A stretch of 64,000 bases of DNA from Ochotona curzoniae (GCF_017591425.1 NW_024465885.1:30512501-30576500); one strand, 5' to 3'; positions 10,741 through 22,500 are shown, numbered from the stretch's first letter. Numbers and translations: made by a program. The notes: generated from the letters alone by a model not told the origin.

Positions 10741-11765
10741 GCAAAATCTCTTTTGGCCAGGCACGGAGCCCTCTGTGCCACCTGTGCCATTGGTGCCATT
10801 AAATCGGCACAGCTGTGACATTTACAGAAGCACCTTCAGCGTTTCTTCATTCGAGGCAAGATTAGCTATAGCCCCAGATAAAATACAACTTGTTTCTCCA
10901 TTTAATTATTTGGGATTTCAACTTTTTCAAATTGTATTAAACCCCTCAAAATTTCCATAGACACAGGAAAGTTGCAAAGTCTTAATGATTTCCAAAAATC
11001 ATTAAGTTTGAAACTTATTAATGCCTATTTGAACCTTTGTGTTATCTTAAAAGGTGACTCCTCTCCAGCATCCCCGAGGGTGCTGACTGCGGAGGGATGT
11101 CAGGCCCTACACAAGGTTGAGATGGCAATTGAACAAGCCCATTTGACCAGATTGATTAGAGTGCCCTGCTTTTATTGTTGTAGCATTCTCATATATGCCT
11201 AGGAGGGTATTTTACCAGCAGGGGCCTATTATATTGTGGGAACATTTGCACATCTCTACTGCTAAGACAATTGTGCTTTACTATTTGGCTACAGCAGAGT
11301 TGATACAGAAAGCCAGTAAGAGCAGCTTAAGACATTTTGGGAAGTTCCCAGATACTGTTGTCATTCCATACTCTCAAACAGTTTTTGTAGTTCCAAAATA
11401 TGGAAGAGACCTGGGCAGTAGTTTTGAGCACTTTAAATGTTAATTTTGACAACCATTATCTGAAGGACCCCATTGTACAGTTTTTATTTTGCATCTTGCT
11501 ATTTTTCTACTTATAACCTCTTTTCAACCATTGCCGGAAGTATTAACTGTTTTCACTGATGTGTTGTCTAATGGTTGGGTAGCTTTTGTAGTAGATGGCC
11601 AGGTTACCACCATCCCCACATCCATTGTCTCCACACAGGTTGTGGAATTGGTGGCAGTTCTTGCGGGCTTTCAAATATTTTCCATGCAGCCCTTTAATTT
11701 GTATACTGACACAGGGTATGGTGACTTTAGGACTACCTATAGCTACCACAGAGACTGAACAAATT
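10740..11765 (+). pseudogene. ERV pol remnant: RT C-terminal part, connection and RNase H
   Basis: Three open blocks in two frames cover the end of reverse transcriptase and RNase H. Block 1 (about 10840-10960) includes 'IAPDKIQLVSPFNYLGFQL', a conserved RT palm/thumb region, and ends in a stop. Block 2 (about 10970-11180, another frame) carries 'LNDFQK' and 'LTAEGCQAL' of the RT thumb/connection. Block 3 (about 11195-11760, first frame again, with a stop at 11441) includes 'PYSQT' of the connection. It also has the RNase H core: Asp in 'VFTD', Glu in 'VVELVAVL' and Asp in 'LYTDT'. The polymerase fingers with YxDD, protease and integrase are absent. At least two frameshifts and several stops kill it. 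Confidence 0.85.
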
Positions 11766-12200
11766 TGCAGAAGACAGGCCAAGTTATGGAACAACAGAGC
11801 GTTATCAATGAACACGTGTGGGTGGGCATGCTTATGTTGTAACAGCAGGTTGATTTGTTGGCAGAGAAGCAGCAGATGCTGTGGGATATGGTCAGGGCTT
11901 CTTGTTCCCCATCATATGTCTTGATGTATGTAACACCTGTGCAAATGCAAAATGTTTCCCAAGCCCGGGAACTGCTGTCTGCTTATTGCTACTGAGCTAA
12001 AGATACTCCTAGCCATGGAACAGGGTTACCAGTCTCCCCAAATTTGGTTTGCACAGCTACAGCAGGCAATGCATTGAATGGCAGCCAGTGACAGGTAAGA
12101 TGGACCGGGCACTGACCAACCTATGACAGAGACTCCATCATACTATGGAGACTCCTAATGTTGGGTAGGGCTGATGACCCAAGAGTCCACAATCTAAGAC
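11766..12200 (+). pseudogene. possible ERV env remnant
   Basis: Between RNase H and the purine tract, one frame reads 'EQQSVINEHVWVGM', then a stop, then 'LLAEKQQMLWDMVRASC', 'VTPVQMQNVS' and another stop. The position and the leucine/glutamine-rich heptad-like character fit a fragment of a retroviral envelope. I see no fusion peptide, cleavage site or membrane span, and the assignment is an inference from location more than from motif. Integrase should precede env and is missing, so a deletion joins RNase H to this piece. Confidence 0.45.
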
Positions 12201-12221
12201 AGGCACATTCAAATCTACTTT

Positions 12222-12240
12222 AAAAGAAAAAAGGGGAATC
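12222..12240 (+). promoter_or_regulatory. polypurine tract of the ERV
   Basis: 'aaaagaaaaaaggggaatc' abuts the 3' LTR. This is the expected site for plus-strand DNA priming. Confidence 0.85.
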
Positions 12241-12507
12241 TGTTGTGGGCTAAGGGGTTGATTAGTGCTCATTGGGCTGAGCAGGAACAGGAACTGGTTT
12301 TGTGGCTAACAACACCTTAGACTAATTGGACTTGCCTGTATCCAATTTCCTGGCTAAATTAGGACTTAGTGGGAAGAATATATAAGGAGAGGTGAAGGAG
12401 CAGTAAAGGAAGACTTTTGAGAGACTTCTACCATCACTGGTCTCCCGTCAGTGCTTCATCCCCAGACTCTCTCCCTGTCCACATTACTGACTCCATCAGA
12501 TGGAGCA
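12241..12507 (+). repeat. ERV 3' LTR
   Basis: It begins 'tgttgtgggctaagg' and ends '...gatggagca'. A TATA-like word, 'aatatataagg', lies at about 12376-12386. It pairs with the 5' LTR, differing at about 45 positions by eye, mostly transitions. Confidence 0.92.
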
Positions 12508-12625
12508 ATGAAGGATCCCATATTAATGCAGGAATCCAAGTACTTGGTCATATTCTGGTTTCCCAGGTGCTTTGTCAGGTAATTGAACTGGAAGCAGAAC
12601 AGACAGGACTTGAGTAGGAATTAAG
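12508..12625 (-). repeat. old CSINE, 5' part, continuing after the ERV
   Basis: 'gatcccatattaatgcagga', 'tccaagtacttggtcat' and 'tttcccaggtgctttgtcag' continue the CSINE seen at 9350-9501. Confidence 0.75.
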
Positions 12626-12689
12626 ATAGTTCCCAATACAGTGTTCCTCCCTTCCTCATAGTAGCCATCTCTTTGCCTCCTTAGCTAGG

Positions 12690-15000
12690 ACCCCTTAAGC
12701 ATTTTCTTTGTGGGTTGGTTTACTGATGATTCCCCTATTTATACTTGTCATGAAATTTTTAACTTTTCCTTTCCTTAACGATAGCTTTCCTGGGCATAGT
12801 GTCCTTAATTAAAATTATTATTTTTCTTTCATCATGTTAAACATCTTATGTTCTGTTTTGGCTTCTAAAGGCCTTTTGGATTGTGGAACTTAAATAAATG
12901 TATCTGCATACATTTTTTGGAATTTTTCCAGCAATTACTTTGTTGAATAGGTTTTACATAATTTTTGCATTCTGTTCTGCAACAATCTTGATTCAAGTGT
13001 TTACTTGCTTAACGATGTCCCATAAATCTTAATGCTTTCGAGCATTCTTTAAAAACATTTTTTTGTCTCTTTCTCTGGCTTTGCTATTTCAAGATGTGTC
13101 TTCAAACTCGTATATATTTTCTCCTTCTTGCTCAATGTTACCATTAAGTTCTACTTGTTGAATAATTTAGCTCTAACATATCTCATTGGTTCTTTTTTAT
13201 CTCTACTGAATTTCTCATTTATATAAATTGTCTTCCTAATTTGGTTAAATTCCATCTGTATTAGCTTGTATTTTCCATGAAATGATTCATTTGATCAGAC
13301 AGAAAATGTATTAATATTCTGTTTGTGAGTTGTGCCACAGAATCCCTTTTTCCTTAGGATTTATTGAATTGTGTATTTTTTTTCATTCTTCTGTGCCTCC
13401 TCACTTATTTTTGTGGATCTGGTGGGATCAACTGCCTCTTACTGGTTTTACAGAGCAGATTTTGTCATAAAAGATGTTCTGTTGACAATGTGTCCTAAGT
13501 TATTGGTTGTATATATTGGGTTGGATTTGATTCTGACTGGGTGCTTCAACGAGTTTTCAATCATCATTGGTGACATCCGAGGGTATTTCAGTGATGTAAG
13601 TGCAGGGATTGTGTGATTTCTACTACCAGCTGAGATGCATGGCCATTAACTACAGAAGACTTACTAGTCAGCTGTGATAATAGTATACATTGTGGGTACA
13701 GGGCCTCTGTCAGTCTTGGCAGATTAGATGAAGATAGGGTGACTCTGGTAGATCAAAATGACTTTGGCAAAGTGTGCTCAGAAGTGGAATGGGTTTCTGT
13801 TAGTTGTTGGGAGTCATACCGACCCAAGGAAAACACTGGTGTTTCTAGATGGGGGCACGTATGAGTGTCTGAGTGTTGTTTTAGGCAACTTAACATGATC
13901 ACTAGAGCATAGCCTACGCATGCTCCCATGGACATAAGGTTAATGTGTAGGATCAAGCACATCCGTTTCAGTGCCTAAGAGAGCCAACAAGTATCTATTC
14001 AAAAGCCTTCTTAGCGAACCCCAGGAGGAAGGACAGTAATGAATGGTTGCTTCCCATTCTGCCTGGGCAGTAAGAGTTATTCATGAAATTCTGCTGTGAT
14101 ACTTCTCAAGATTGTGAGTTACTCTCAGTTAATTACATGTGTTCTTGGGCTTCTTTGAGTTCAATCATTGTAGCTGTCTGGATAAGGCTAATTGAGTATT
14201 TCTAGGCTATAAGGAGCCTGGGGGGCCCTATCTGTCTGCTTTCTGGGACAACAGTGGGTTGGGGAAAAAACTTTCAGGAATTTCCAGAGCAGCAGATGAA
14301 TGGGAAGGATCACCTGTTTTCTGGGAATTTCTGAAGGCTGTCATGCAGAATGCACTGCCTGCTCTTCTTGGGGATGAGGGGAGAGTGGACAATGCCTCCA
14401 GCTGTTTTGTAGTGCTGGGTCATGTGAGTTCATTCCTGGAAAGCTAATCTGTGGCTTCAGAGGGTTTCATGTGGATAATGCCTCAAGGTAGCTTCATGCA
14501 ATAAGAACCTGAGCTAGCAGGCTGGCTTCTGTCTCTAGGGCAATTCAGCAGTATAGTAATTTGGCAACTCTCCATATTGAACAAAGGGCTTATGTGGGCT
14601 GAAGACTTTCCCAGCAGTAAATACAAGAGGTGTCCATGTCATGAATGAAGACTTTTGGGGACACTCTACTTACCTCTCCTGTCTGAATATATTCCTTCTT
14701 TGGTTCAAGGTTAAATCTGAAGACACAGAATAGAAGATCATACATTGTCAATACCTTCTATTGCTGTAAGTCTACCATAACAGGCTACCTTATCGCTTTG
14801 GTGCACTACAATATCTAGGCATTTACCCACATTGCTGCCTCACTCATGCACAGGTGGGGACTAATTTTGTGGTGTTAGATTGGTGTAAGGGCGACGGTCG
14901 TTATTTGGCTTGCATGATTCCAGAAACACTGAGCATGGCTACTGCCCTGAGTATGAAGGCAATGGGCCTCTGCCCAATATGGAATTTACTATGATGAAAA
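12690..15000 (-). mobile_element. probable ancient LINE-1 5' region (antisense)
   Basis: Words such as 'ctctggctttgctatttcaa' and 'ctgatggttctttttt'-like stretches, with T-rich antisense character from 12900 to 13350, suggest old L1 ORF2/ORF1 sequence. The GC-richer 13600-14950 would then be its ORF1/5' UTR side. The match is weak. No open frame longer than about 80 codons exists. It could instead be unrelated unique DNA. Confidence 0.4.
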
Positions 15001-15292
15001 TGGCATTCCCTAGGAGTAGACAGAGTGGTCAGAGAATCTGGTCTAATGATTTTCCTTTAATTACTTAACTAATTAATTTAGGTTAAGCAGTCCTCAACAT
15101 ATAGGTTTTCTGCTATTCCTGGACTTAGAGGTTACCTGATATTCCTGAATTTTGTAACATCTTTGGTAAGTTAATTTTTCTCTCCAGTTGTTCAGGTAGG
15201 TTTAGTCCTTGTTCAATTGCAAAGTCTCACTTCTTTAATAAATATGTACTGCTAGAGTACAAAGAAATACTTGTTTAAAAAATTAATTTTAT

Positions 15293-15577
15293 GGGCCCAG
15301 TGCATTAGCCTAGTGGTTAAAGTCCTCACCTTGAATGTGTCAGGATCCCACATGGGCATTGGTTCATGTCTGGGTGCTCTGCTTCCCATGCAGCTCAGTG
15401 TTTGTGGCCCGGGAAAGCAGTAGGACAGAACAAAACTTTGGGATCCTGCACCCGTGTAGGAGACCCAAAAAAAGCCTCTGGCCACTTGGGGAATGAATCA
15501 GTGGATGAAAGATCTTCCTCTGTCTCTTCTATCCATATATCTGACTTTACAATAAAAATAAACATATCTTTAGAAAC
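15293..15577 (+). repeat. CSINE, full length, with short TSD
   Basis: Head 'gggcccagtgcattagccta', box A-like 'tagtggttaaagtcc', core 'gtggcccgggaaagcagtag', and tail 'caataaaaataaacatatct'. 'ttaatttt' flanks both sides. Confidence 0.9.
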
Positions 15578-16040
15578 GTTAATTTTCTTTTGTATATAAA
15601 ATATGTACACATTTATTCCACATTATGTGGAAATATATTGACACCCCCCATGCTAATCTAATTCCTTGAATATCTTCCTCATTATTCCAGTAATTTTACA
15701 ATGATCTTTTTCGTTTCACTTTGCTATCACACAAATGGAAGAAAAAAAGCAAAACACACACACACACACACACACAGTAATGAGAACTACTATTCCTCTA
15801 AACTATAGACAAAGATTGCAAACAATAATTAAATCTCAGTATGTTAATCTCACTAATAAGTACATTATTGTATTCTGTGTATTAATCATCACAGATTAGG
15901 GAAAACATAATTAATTCTTTTGGAAATTGGCTTATTTGATTACACATAATGGTCCATTTAGCTGAAAAAAAACCCAAAATTTCTAATTTTCTATAACTGA
16001 GTAATCGTGTGTTTGCCCGCATGCATGCATATCTCACATT
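15578..16040. other. no gene; (CA)n microsatellite
   Basis: An AT-rich stretch holding a pure (CA)n tract of about 23 bp at 15754-15776. Nothing else recognised. Confidence 0.7.
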
Positions 16041-16812
16041 TTCTGGCACTGTGGCACTGTAGCAGGTAAAGTCATGCCCTTGACATTGTGAGATCCATTA
16101 GAGAATACTTTCTTTGGTCATTACAAATTCACTGAGTGCAATTGCTGAGAAGCAATGACTCCTTTAGTGTGATTTCTGGACCAAAAGCATTAGCACCACC
16201 CAGAAAATTATCAATACACCAGCTCACACATTCAAATAGGAAATCTGAATGCAGCACTTAGAAATTTTTAAAAACTAAATGTCATTTTCAGATGATTTTG
16301 AAAGGTTTGGAAAGCATCTTATTGAGAAACCTGTTAAATTTTTTTTTATTTCAATATGTTTTCCAGAATTTGGTTAAATTTCTATTTCACTAGTTTGTTG
16401 TTGTTGTTGTTGTTTGTTGTTGTTTTGCCTTATAGGAAAGTAATTCTTAATGATACTTCCTTTCTGGATGAGTATTGTCAGTTTCTCCATTCCCTGACAT
16501 CTTGAAAGATTGAAAAATCGGGCAAACCAGATTTTCACTAGTTATATGTCCTGGTCAAATTTGAAATTCTTGTACATACACATCTGCATGGTTTAGTCAT
16601 GGGTTCACCTCTGATGAATGTATCTTCGGGCAGTTTTATTTTCTGAACATCACTGAGGACTACCTACACAAATCTACTTGTTGTAGTGTACCACATACCC
16701 AAGTTATGAGATGGCCCAAGTCCTTTCACTCCTATACCCCAGGAAACCATGAAGAACTCTTGGCTCCCAGGTTCAGACTGGTCCAGCTCTCATCAGTTGT
16801 TGGAAGAAACAT
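16040..16812 (+). repeat. fragments of an old CSINE, widely separated
   Basis: A head-like piece ('ggcactgtagcaggtaaagt') lies at about 16042-16098. A 3'-part piece ('gagatggcccaagtcctttc', 'cttggctcccaggttcagac') lies at about 16705-16812, same strand. The 600 bp between them, which includes a (gtt)n run at 16394-16426, is unassigned. One element split by an unknown insertion is possible. Confidence 0.45.
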
Positions 16813-16989
16813 ATTTTTTTCTGTTTATTACATACTTGGTTCCCTTTTAACATTTACCTTCTTGGTAATATCAGACACTTATTAAAATAACATTTCCTGG
16901 ATATTCAGCTATTGTTGACATTTTATAAAACATTTCTTACATTTGGCAAGTAGATATCATAACCCGCATGAAAAGGGTTTTTAACCTGA

Positions 16990-17285
16990 TTTAATTATCT
17001 TACTTGAAAGTTGCAATTGGAGAGAAAAAGAGAGAAAGAGAAATAACAGAGGGAAAGATCTTCCTACCCAGAGCTGGACCAGTCTGAACTTGGGAACCAA
17101 GAGTTCGTCAGGGTTTCCCGGGGTACAGGAGTGCAAGGACTTGGGCCATCCTCTGCTGCTTTCTCAGACTGGTGTCCTGAAGCTGGGCGGTAAGTGGAGC
17201 AGCCAGGATATGAACCAGCACCCATGTGGCTGTCCAGCACCACAGACAGAGGATTCGCTTGTACTTTGCCAGGCCTTGGGGCTTA
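16990..17285 (-). repeat. old CSINE
   Basis: A diverged minus copy: 'gagaaagagaaataacagag', 'gggccatcctctgctgcttt', 'gatatgaaccagcacccatg', 'tttgccaggcc'. Confidence 0.75.
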
Positions 17286-17289
17286 TTTA

Positions 17290-17857
17290 TCACACAGTAG
17301 TGAGGAGAGAAATAGAAGAGTAGGATATTTTGGGACACTTTTTCATCTTTCCCAATGTTCACTAGTTCTCTAGGTAGGAAATGATTCCGTTTTGAATCCT
17401 GAGTTGAAAAAACTATGACTAAAAAAATAAAACATTGGAGAGAGCATATCTTGATCCACATTCAGGAAAAACCTAAATGAGTTTGTATACCTTCCCCGAT
17501 GCATGTCACAATCAAGAGAATTAAATACAGTGCTGCCATACATACATTTAGGTTAGGACATGATTAAGGCAGAATGGTTTTAAAAATTCAATAATTCATT
17601 TTTATAGATATTTTTCAGGTGGAGGTTTAAGTATTTTTCAAGATCATTGTGAACCTGTCTTGAATATTTTATGAAGTCATTTTTTGGATTATCAGATACT
17701 TTGATCTTTGATTTTTTAGTCTGAAAAGTTTTATATATTTATGAAACTTATAACTGTGAAGAATACAAACACTTTTGAGTGAGATGAAGCCGTATCTTAG
17801 CATTTCATTAAAGCTAAAGTAAATATTTTGGTTCTTATACAACAAGAGCATATTTCT
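17290..17857. other. no recognisable feature
   Basis: AT-rich, no repeat family or gene recognised. Confidence 0.5.
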
Positions 17858-17873
17858 CATTGTCACTTTTTAA

Positions 17874-18194
17874 AAATTATATTTTTTGGAAAGTCAGATA
17901 TACAGAAAGGAGGAGGAAAGACCAGAAGATCTTCTGTCCAATGATTCACTCCCCAAGTGGCTGCAATGGCTAGTGCTGCACTGATCCGAAGCCAGGAAAG
18001 ACAGGAACTTCTTTCCCGGTCTCCCATGCCAGTGCAAGGTCCCAGCGCTCTGGGCCGTCCTCAACTGCTTTCTCAGGCCACGAGCAGGGAGCTGGATGGG
18101 AAGTGGAGCTGCCGCGATTAGAACCTGTGCCCATATGGGATCCCAGTGTGTTCAAGGCGAGGACTTTAATGTCTATACTATCGTGCCAGGCCCC
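17874..18194 (-). repeat. CSINE, full length, perfect 16-bp TSD
   Basis: Flanked by 'cattgtcactttttaa' at 17858-17873 and again at 18195-18210 with no mismatch. The core 'ctgctttctcaggccacgag' and head 'tatcgtgccaggccc' are intact. The perfect TSD argues for a recent insertion. Confidence 0.95.
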
Positions 18195-18210
18195 CATTGT
18201 CACTTTTTAA

Positions 18211-18860
18211 CGTATGATATTACGCAGTCAGGCACCATAGAACATATTGTCAGTGACAGTCCACATACATGACAGGAAACATATGGTCTAGGTGTATAGT
18301 AGAGTTGTCCATTGGGCTTCTGAGATTTTGTTCTGAAATCTCCACAGGATGACAAAAATCACTTAATGCCTTTCTCAGAACACATCATTGTCATTTGATA
18401 GATAGTGAGTCATCTTTACCTTAAAATGAACTAAACCAAATTAATTTTATTCAGACGATGGAATGTGCACTTTCCTGAACAGTCATTAAGTATGGGAACT
18501 GTTCCTGATTTCAACTCACCATCTGGGTCCTTAGCCTTTGGGGAAATCTTTCCAGAATCCTTCTCCCGATAGAAATAAGTTTTATCCCTCTGCACTGATC
18601 TCTAAATTCCATGAAAGAGCTCTAAGCCTTATGGTTATTAGTAACTGTATTACAGGGCCTGGCAGATTGTTGATGCCCCCAAATTTATTGACTCAAATAA
18701 ATGGAATTGAATTAATATTAATAATGGAATAATAGAATAATAATAATGGAAGTAAGTCACAAAACCAGTTAGAACTCAAAGTATTATTCCATCACAAATT
18801 TGACAAGACAATAAATACCTCAGAAATTTTGGTTTCTTGGCTTAGAGGCATAAAAACTGG
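18211..18860. other. no recognisable feature
   Basis: AT-rich unique-looking DNA. An ATA-rich short run lies near 18715-18745. Confidence 0.5.
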
Positions 18861-18861
18861 A

Positions 18862-19165
18862 GCTAAAAAAGTAGCCCAGGGGGCTCATTTGCCATTTAGA
18901 ACACTGGAATCCTATATGCAAGCACCAGTTTCAACCCAGACGCTCCATTTCTATTCCAGCTCCTACTAATGCAAATGAAAATGATGCCAGAACCTGGGCC
19001 CTGATCTCCATGTGAGAGACCCAGATGGAATTCCAACTCCTAACTTCAGTCTGGCCCAGCAGCAGCAATCACAGCCCATTTGGAGAATGAACCACAAGAT
19101 AATGGCATCCTTTTTTTTTTCTCTTTTTTGTCACTCTACAATTCAAATAAATGATATTCCTCATT
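18862..19165 (+). repeat. old CSINE
   Basis: Diverged plus copy: 'tttgccatttagaacactgg', 'ctattccagctcctactaat', 'tccatgtgagagacccagat', 'attcaaataaatgatat'. Confidence 0.75.
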
Positions 19166-19169
19166 TAAA

Positions 19170-20410
19170 AGTTAAGTCATAGACATATAGAAAAGTAGCA
19201 CTTTTACTATATCAAGTTCTCAAGAAATATTTGTACTTTAGGTAATAGATCCACTGAAGATATTCATAGATGCTGGAGGTAGGTGAGTGAAATAAAGTAG
19301 TCCAAGTATGTATGTAACTTTAAAGGCAGAAGGGAAGAGGATATTTTGTTACTAGCAATGGCAGATACCACCAGAGGAATACTCATTGTTCCTTTTGGGC
19401 ACTTCCTAGGAAGCTTTGTAAAGACGCACTCACTGGGACAATCCTTTGGCATCTTTTTCTTTCATATGGATGTCTGCAGAGGAAATCATCTTGCAATCAT
19501 GAGAATTGAAGACACATTTTCCATTTGGTTTCAATAGGAAATCAGAACAAATGTGGTCCTCGATGACACTGAGCCACGACACTAATTTCAGACATTCTAT
19601 CCAGGGACTTGTTACATGAAACAAATAAGCCTCTTACTTTTTTAACTCAATATTTGTGGCAATATGCTAAAACTGAACACAGCCCTGATACATTTGCCCT
19701 CCCAACAAAAAGGGTAATGCATGACTTCATGTTGAAATTGAACTCGTACACCAGTAAACTCGCTCTACTGAGACAACTCTGTCTAATGCTCTGGTGCAAC
19801 GACATTGCCTTTAGTAACTTGCAATGTCTGGTACTTTTGTCTCTTTGGCCTAGTGTTGAAAATTTCAAAAATGTTGTCTTGTAAATAGAGGAGTAATTGT
19901 GTTTTGGTTTTTCTTTTTGGACATCACTTGGTAAGTGCAGTTAGAATTCATATGCCTAGCTGTGTCAAGAATCAAATAAGCAACATACTTCACATACTAT
20001 TTCTTTAATTAAATTTTATTTCTCACTGGGTGTGATGCATACTTCAGAAGCATGATGAATGAACATTTACAATTTGGTTATATCATGCTCTTTGTCCTAT
20101 TTATATAATTTATTGTGTCCGTGGTTCTCAAATGGTGTGCTTCTGCAGATCTTCAGCAGAAAATGTTTCCCAGATGAACCACAATTTTTTCATTAATTTA
20201 TATATTTTAGTTTTAAATAGAAACACATGCCTGTAACTGGAAGAGGAAACATCCCTCTTTTAATCTCAAAGGATTGTTTGGCCTTGACTAAATTGATTCA
20301 TGCCCTTCTCTCTCTCCACCCTTATTTAAGTGAAAAAATGACAAACAGAATTCCTGTTGCACAAATTTAGCTGACTGAAAACTAAATGAGAACTGTTGAC
20401 TATTTTTTTT
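19170..20410. other. no gene recognised
   Basis: The segment 19340-19630 loosely resembles a degraded mammalian repeat ('gagccacgacactaatttca', 'acatgaaacaaataagcctc'), but I cannot name it. Overlapping open frames of 60-91 codons show no protein signature. Confidence 0.4.
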
Positions 20411-20411
20411 T

Positions 20412-20728
20412 TAAAAAGATTCTTAAAATATAGGTTGATTTGAAATACAGTTACAGAGAGAAAAGCAGACAAGGGGTAAGAAGGAGAAAAATTTTAAAAA
20501 CACACACACAAGGAAGGAGATATATCCTCTGGTTCAGTCCCCATTTAGTTACAATGGCCACAGCTGGTTGGATGGAAGAGATGAACCAGTGGGTCCGGGG
20601 CTAAAGCATGTAGGCCATTTTTATTTCTTCTCCCAGGTCATTAGCAAAGGAGCTGGCTCAGAAGTGCAGTAGCTAGGGCACAAACAGTTGCCCATATGAG
20701 ATGCCTACATCACAGGCAACAGAAAAAT
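20412..20728 (-). repeat. old CSINE
   Basis: 'tttgaaatacagttacagag', 'tctggttcagtccccattta', 'gggcacaaacagttgcccat' and 'gagatgcctacatcacaggc' mark a diverged minus copy. A (ca)4 run lies inside at about 20500. Confidence 0.75.
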
Positions 20729-21055
20729 CTATACAAAACAATGCCATCCTCTTTTAAAATTTTCTACAAGATATTTAAAACATTTTTTTTTCCTGACAAA
20801 AATTATATGGTGTGAGATTCAGATGCATCCCTAAGTGTCAAATTGGGAAATAATTTCATCTTCTTTTTAAAAGTTCTGTTTATTAACTTACAATATTAGA
20901 TTTTAACAAGAAAAATAGTACAATTTGTATGTTGAAACAAATGTCACAATAATAAAATGTTATACAGAGGAGGACCTAGGTGTGGGATATGGGTATTCTT
21001 CATATCATGTCAAAATTACTTTTAGAAATTTAACACTATTCTGGAATAAGTTATT
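20729..21055. other. no recognisable feature
   Basis: AT-rich, nothing recognised. Confidence 0.5.
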
Positions 21056-21059
21056 AGAA

Positions 21060-21265
21060 AAACAACCCAGAGTGAGTGAGAGAAAGTGAGAGGGGAAAGA
21101 TTTTTCCAATTGCTAGTTCATGCGCCAAATGTCCACGGTATCCAGGGCTGTGCCATATAAAAGCCAGGTGGCAGGAATATAGTCTTATCTGTATGTCTAA
21201 TTTGGATAGCAGGGACTCAAATTCTTGAGCCATAATTTACTAGTCCCCATGAGCATTATAGACAA
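21060..21265 (-). repeat. old CSINE fragment
   Basis: 'gagagaaagtgagaggggaa', 'gctagttcatgcgccaaatg', 'gccataatttactagtcccc'. Strongly decayed. Confidence 0.55.
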
Positions 21266-21925
21266 ATGGATTAAATGTAGAGGTGGGATGCTAAGTTCTA
21301 GGCATTCCAATATGGAATGAAGCCATTCCATAAAGAAGCAGAATATCCAATGCCACAAATGCTTGCCACTGGACTACAATTCCAAAGAAGGAAATAGTTA
21401 TCTCTGCAGTGATGTTTGCCACATCTCTAGTTGCTGAAGTGCAGAAATAGAAACCAAGTCTGTAGCTATGGAACCAGAAGAAGAGGCTTAGAAGTGCTTT
21501 TCAAACAATGAAAAGATCTCTGTTAGATGTAGCTTCTATTGTATAGATTTTTCTCTTTTTATGAATTATAGCTTATAGTCTAAGTGCAGTATTTTCCAGG
21601 GGGATTTGTGTCTGTGTATGTTTATGGGCACACATCTTTGTATTGTATAATTCATTAGTTTTGTCTAATCAATGTGCTTCAAAAATGAGAAGAAACAGCT
21701 ATCCCTTGAACATGAGGATTTAGCTTCCTTTCATATCTTTACCGTTTGCTTTATATTGTACATTTCTTCACCATGAAGTATGGACTCTAAAATCAAAACT
21801 GTATTTACTAGACTGCTCTGCACCTAAGTTTCTTTGTGATGTTAGGTTTGACCAATTAAATATACTACATTCATCCATAAACAATAGAACTGTAAGATAA
21901 AATTCATACAAATGATTAATTGTAG
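21266..21925. other. no recognisable feature
   Basis: Unique-looking AT-rich DNA. Confidence 0.5.
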
Positions 21926-21927
21926 AG

Positions 21928-22172
21928 CTGAGGCTCCTAGCTTCAGAAAGCCTCAGCTCTTGGTGTTGCAGCCACTTGGGGAATGAACCAGCTCTCTCAT
22001 GAGCGTGCAGAATCCCAAGGCTTTGAGCTGTCCTTCACTGCTTTCCCAGGCTGGCCACAGGAAGGGAGCTGGATGGGAAGTGGAGCAGCTGGGATATGAC
22101 TCTGCATGTACAGGGGATCCTGGCGCATACTCGATGAGGACTTTAGCCACAAGGCTACTGTACTGAGGCCAT
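21928..22172 (-). repeat. rearranged CSINE with an internal inversion
   Basis: 21928-21990 reads in plus orientation ('gaggctcctagcttcag', 'cagccacttggggaatgaac'). From 21990 onward the remainder reads in minus orientation ('gagcgtgcagaatcccaagg', 'ctgctttcccaggctggcca', ending 'gtactgaggcc'). The two parts correspond to adjacent segments of the same consensus, joined head to head. Confidence 0.8.
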
Positions 22173-22279
22173 TATGATAGTTTCTATCACACAGTTAATA
22201 TATCTTCCTAAATGAAAAGCCACAAAACAAAATCAACAATAGGGAGAAAAATAGAAAATAAGAAACAAATTAAAATAAG

Positions 22280-22500
22280 CAAATAATAGAAAATAATATG
22301 CTACTGAATGACCAATATGTCACTGAAGAAATGAAAAATTAAAAAATACCTTCTTATAGAAGATGATGTGACTATATGACCTATGTGTCACTGAAGAAAT
22401 TAACAAGAAATAAAAACACTTTTTTTAGAAGAAATGGGAATAAAAACCAAAATATCAGAACCCAGGAGATGTATCAAAAATAGTATTTAAAAGGACATTT
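22280..22500 (+). mobile_element. LINE-1 ORF2 fragment with tandem duplication
   Basis: Sense L1 from the endonuclease-to-RT linker ('ctactgaatgaccaatatgt', 'ggagatgtatcaaaaatagt', 'aaaaggacatttataat'). A unit of about 68 bp is repeated with divergence at 22301-22368 and 22369-22437. A matching piece lies at 35590-35729. Confidence 0.7.

Larger units (their letters stand above)
9496..12514 (+). mobile_element. class II (betaretrovirus-like) endogenous retrovirus, deleted and broken
   Basis: A provirus with two LTRs (9502-9769 and 12241-12507), a Lys-type primer-binding site, gag and pol remnants, a possible env remnant and a polypurine tract, all on the plus strand. Host repeats flank it: 'atgaggg' before the 5' LTR and 'atgaagg' after the 3' LTR, a 6-7 bp TSD with one mismatch. 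The internal part is only about 2.15 kb once the CSINE at 10331-10638 is discounted, so most of gag, all of pro, and integrase are missing. The two LTRs are about 83% identical by eye, which indicates an old insertion. Stops and frameshifts make every gene inactive. Confidence 0.9.

Noticed and set aside
15293..15380. tRNA-like sequence with box A and box B words
   Set aside because: It is the head of a CSINE, not a folded tRNA gene; the same head appears in every CSINE.
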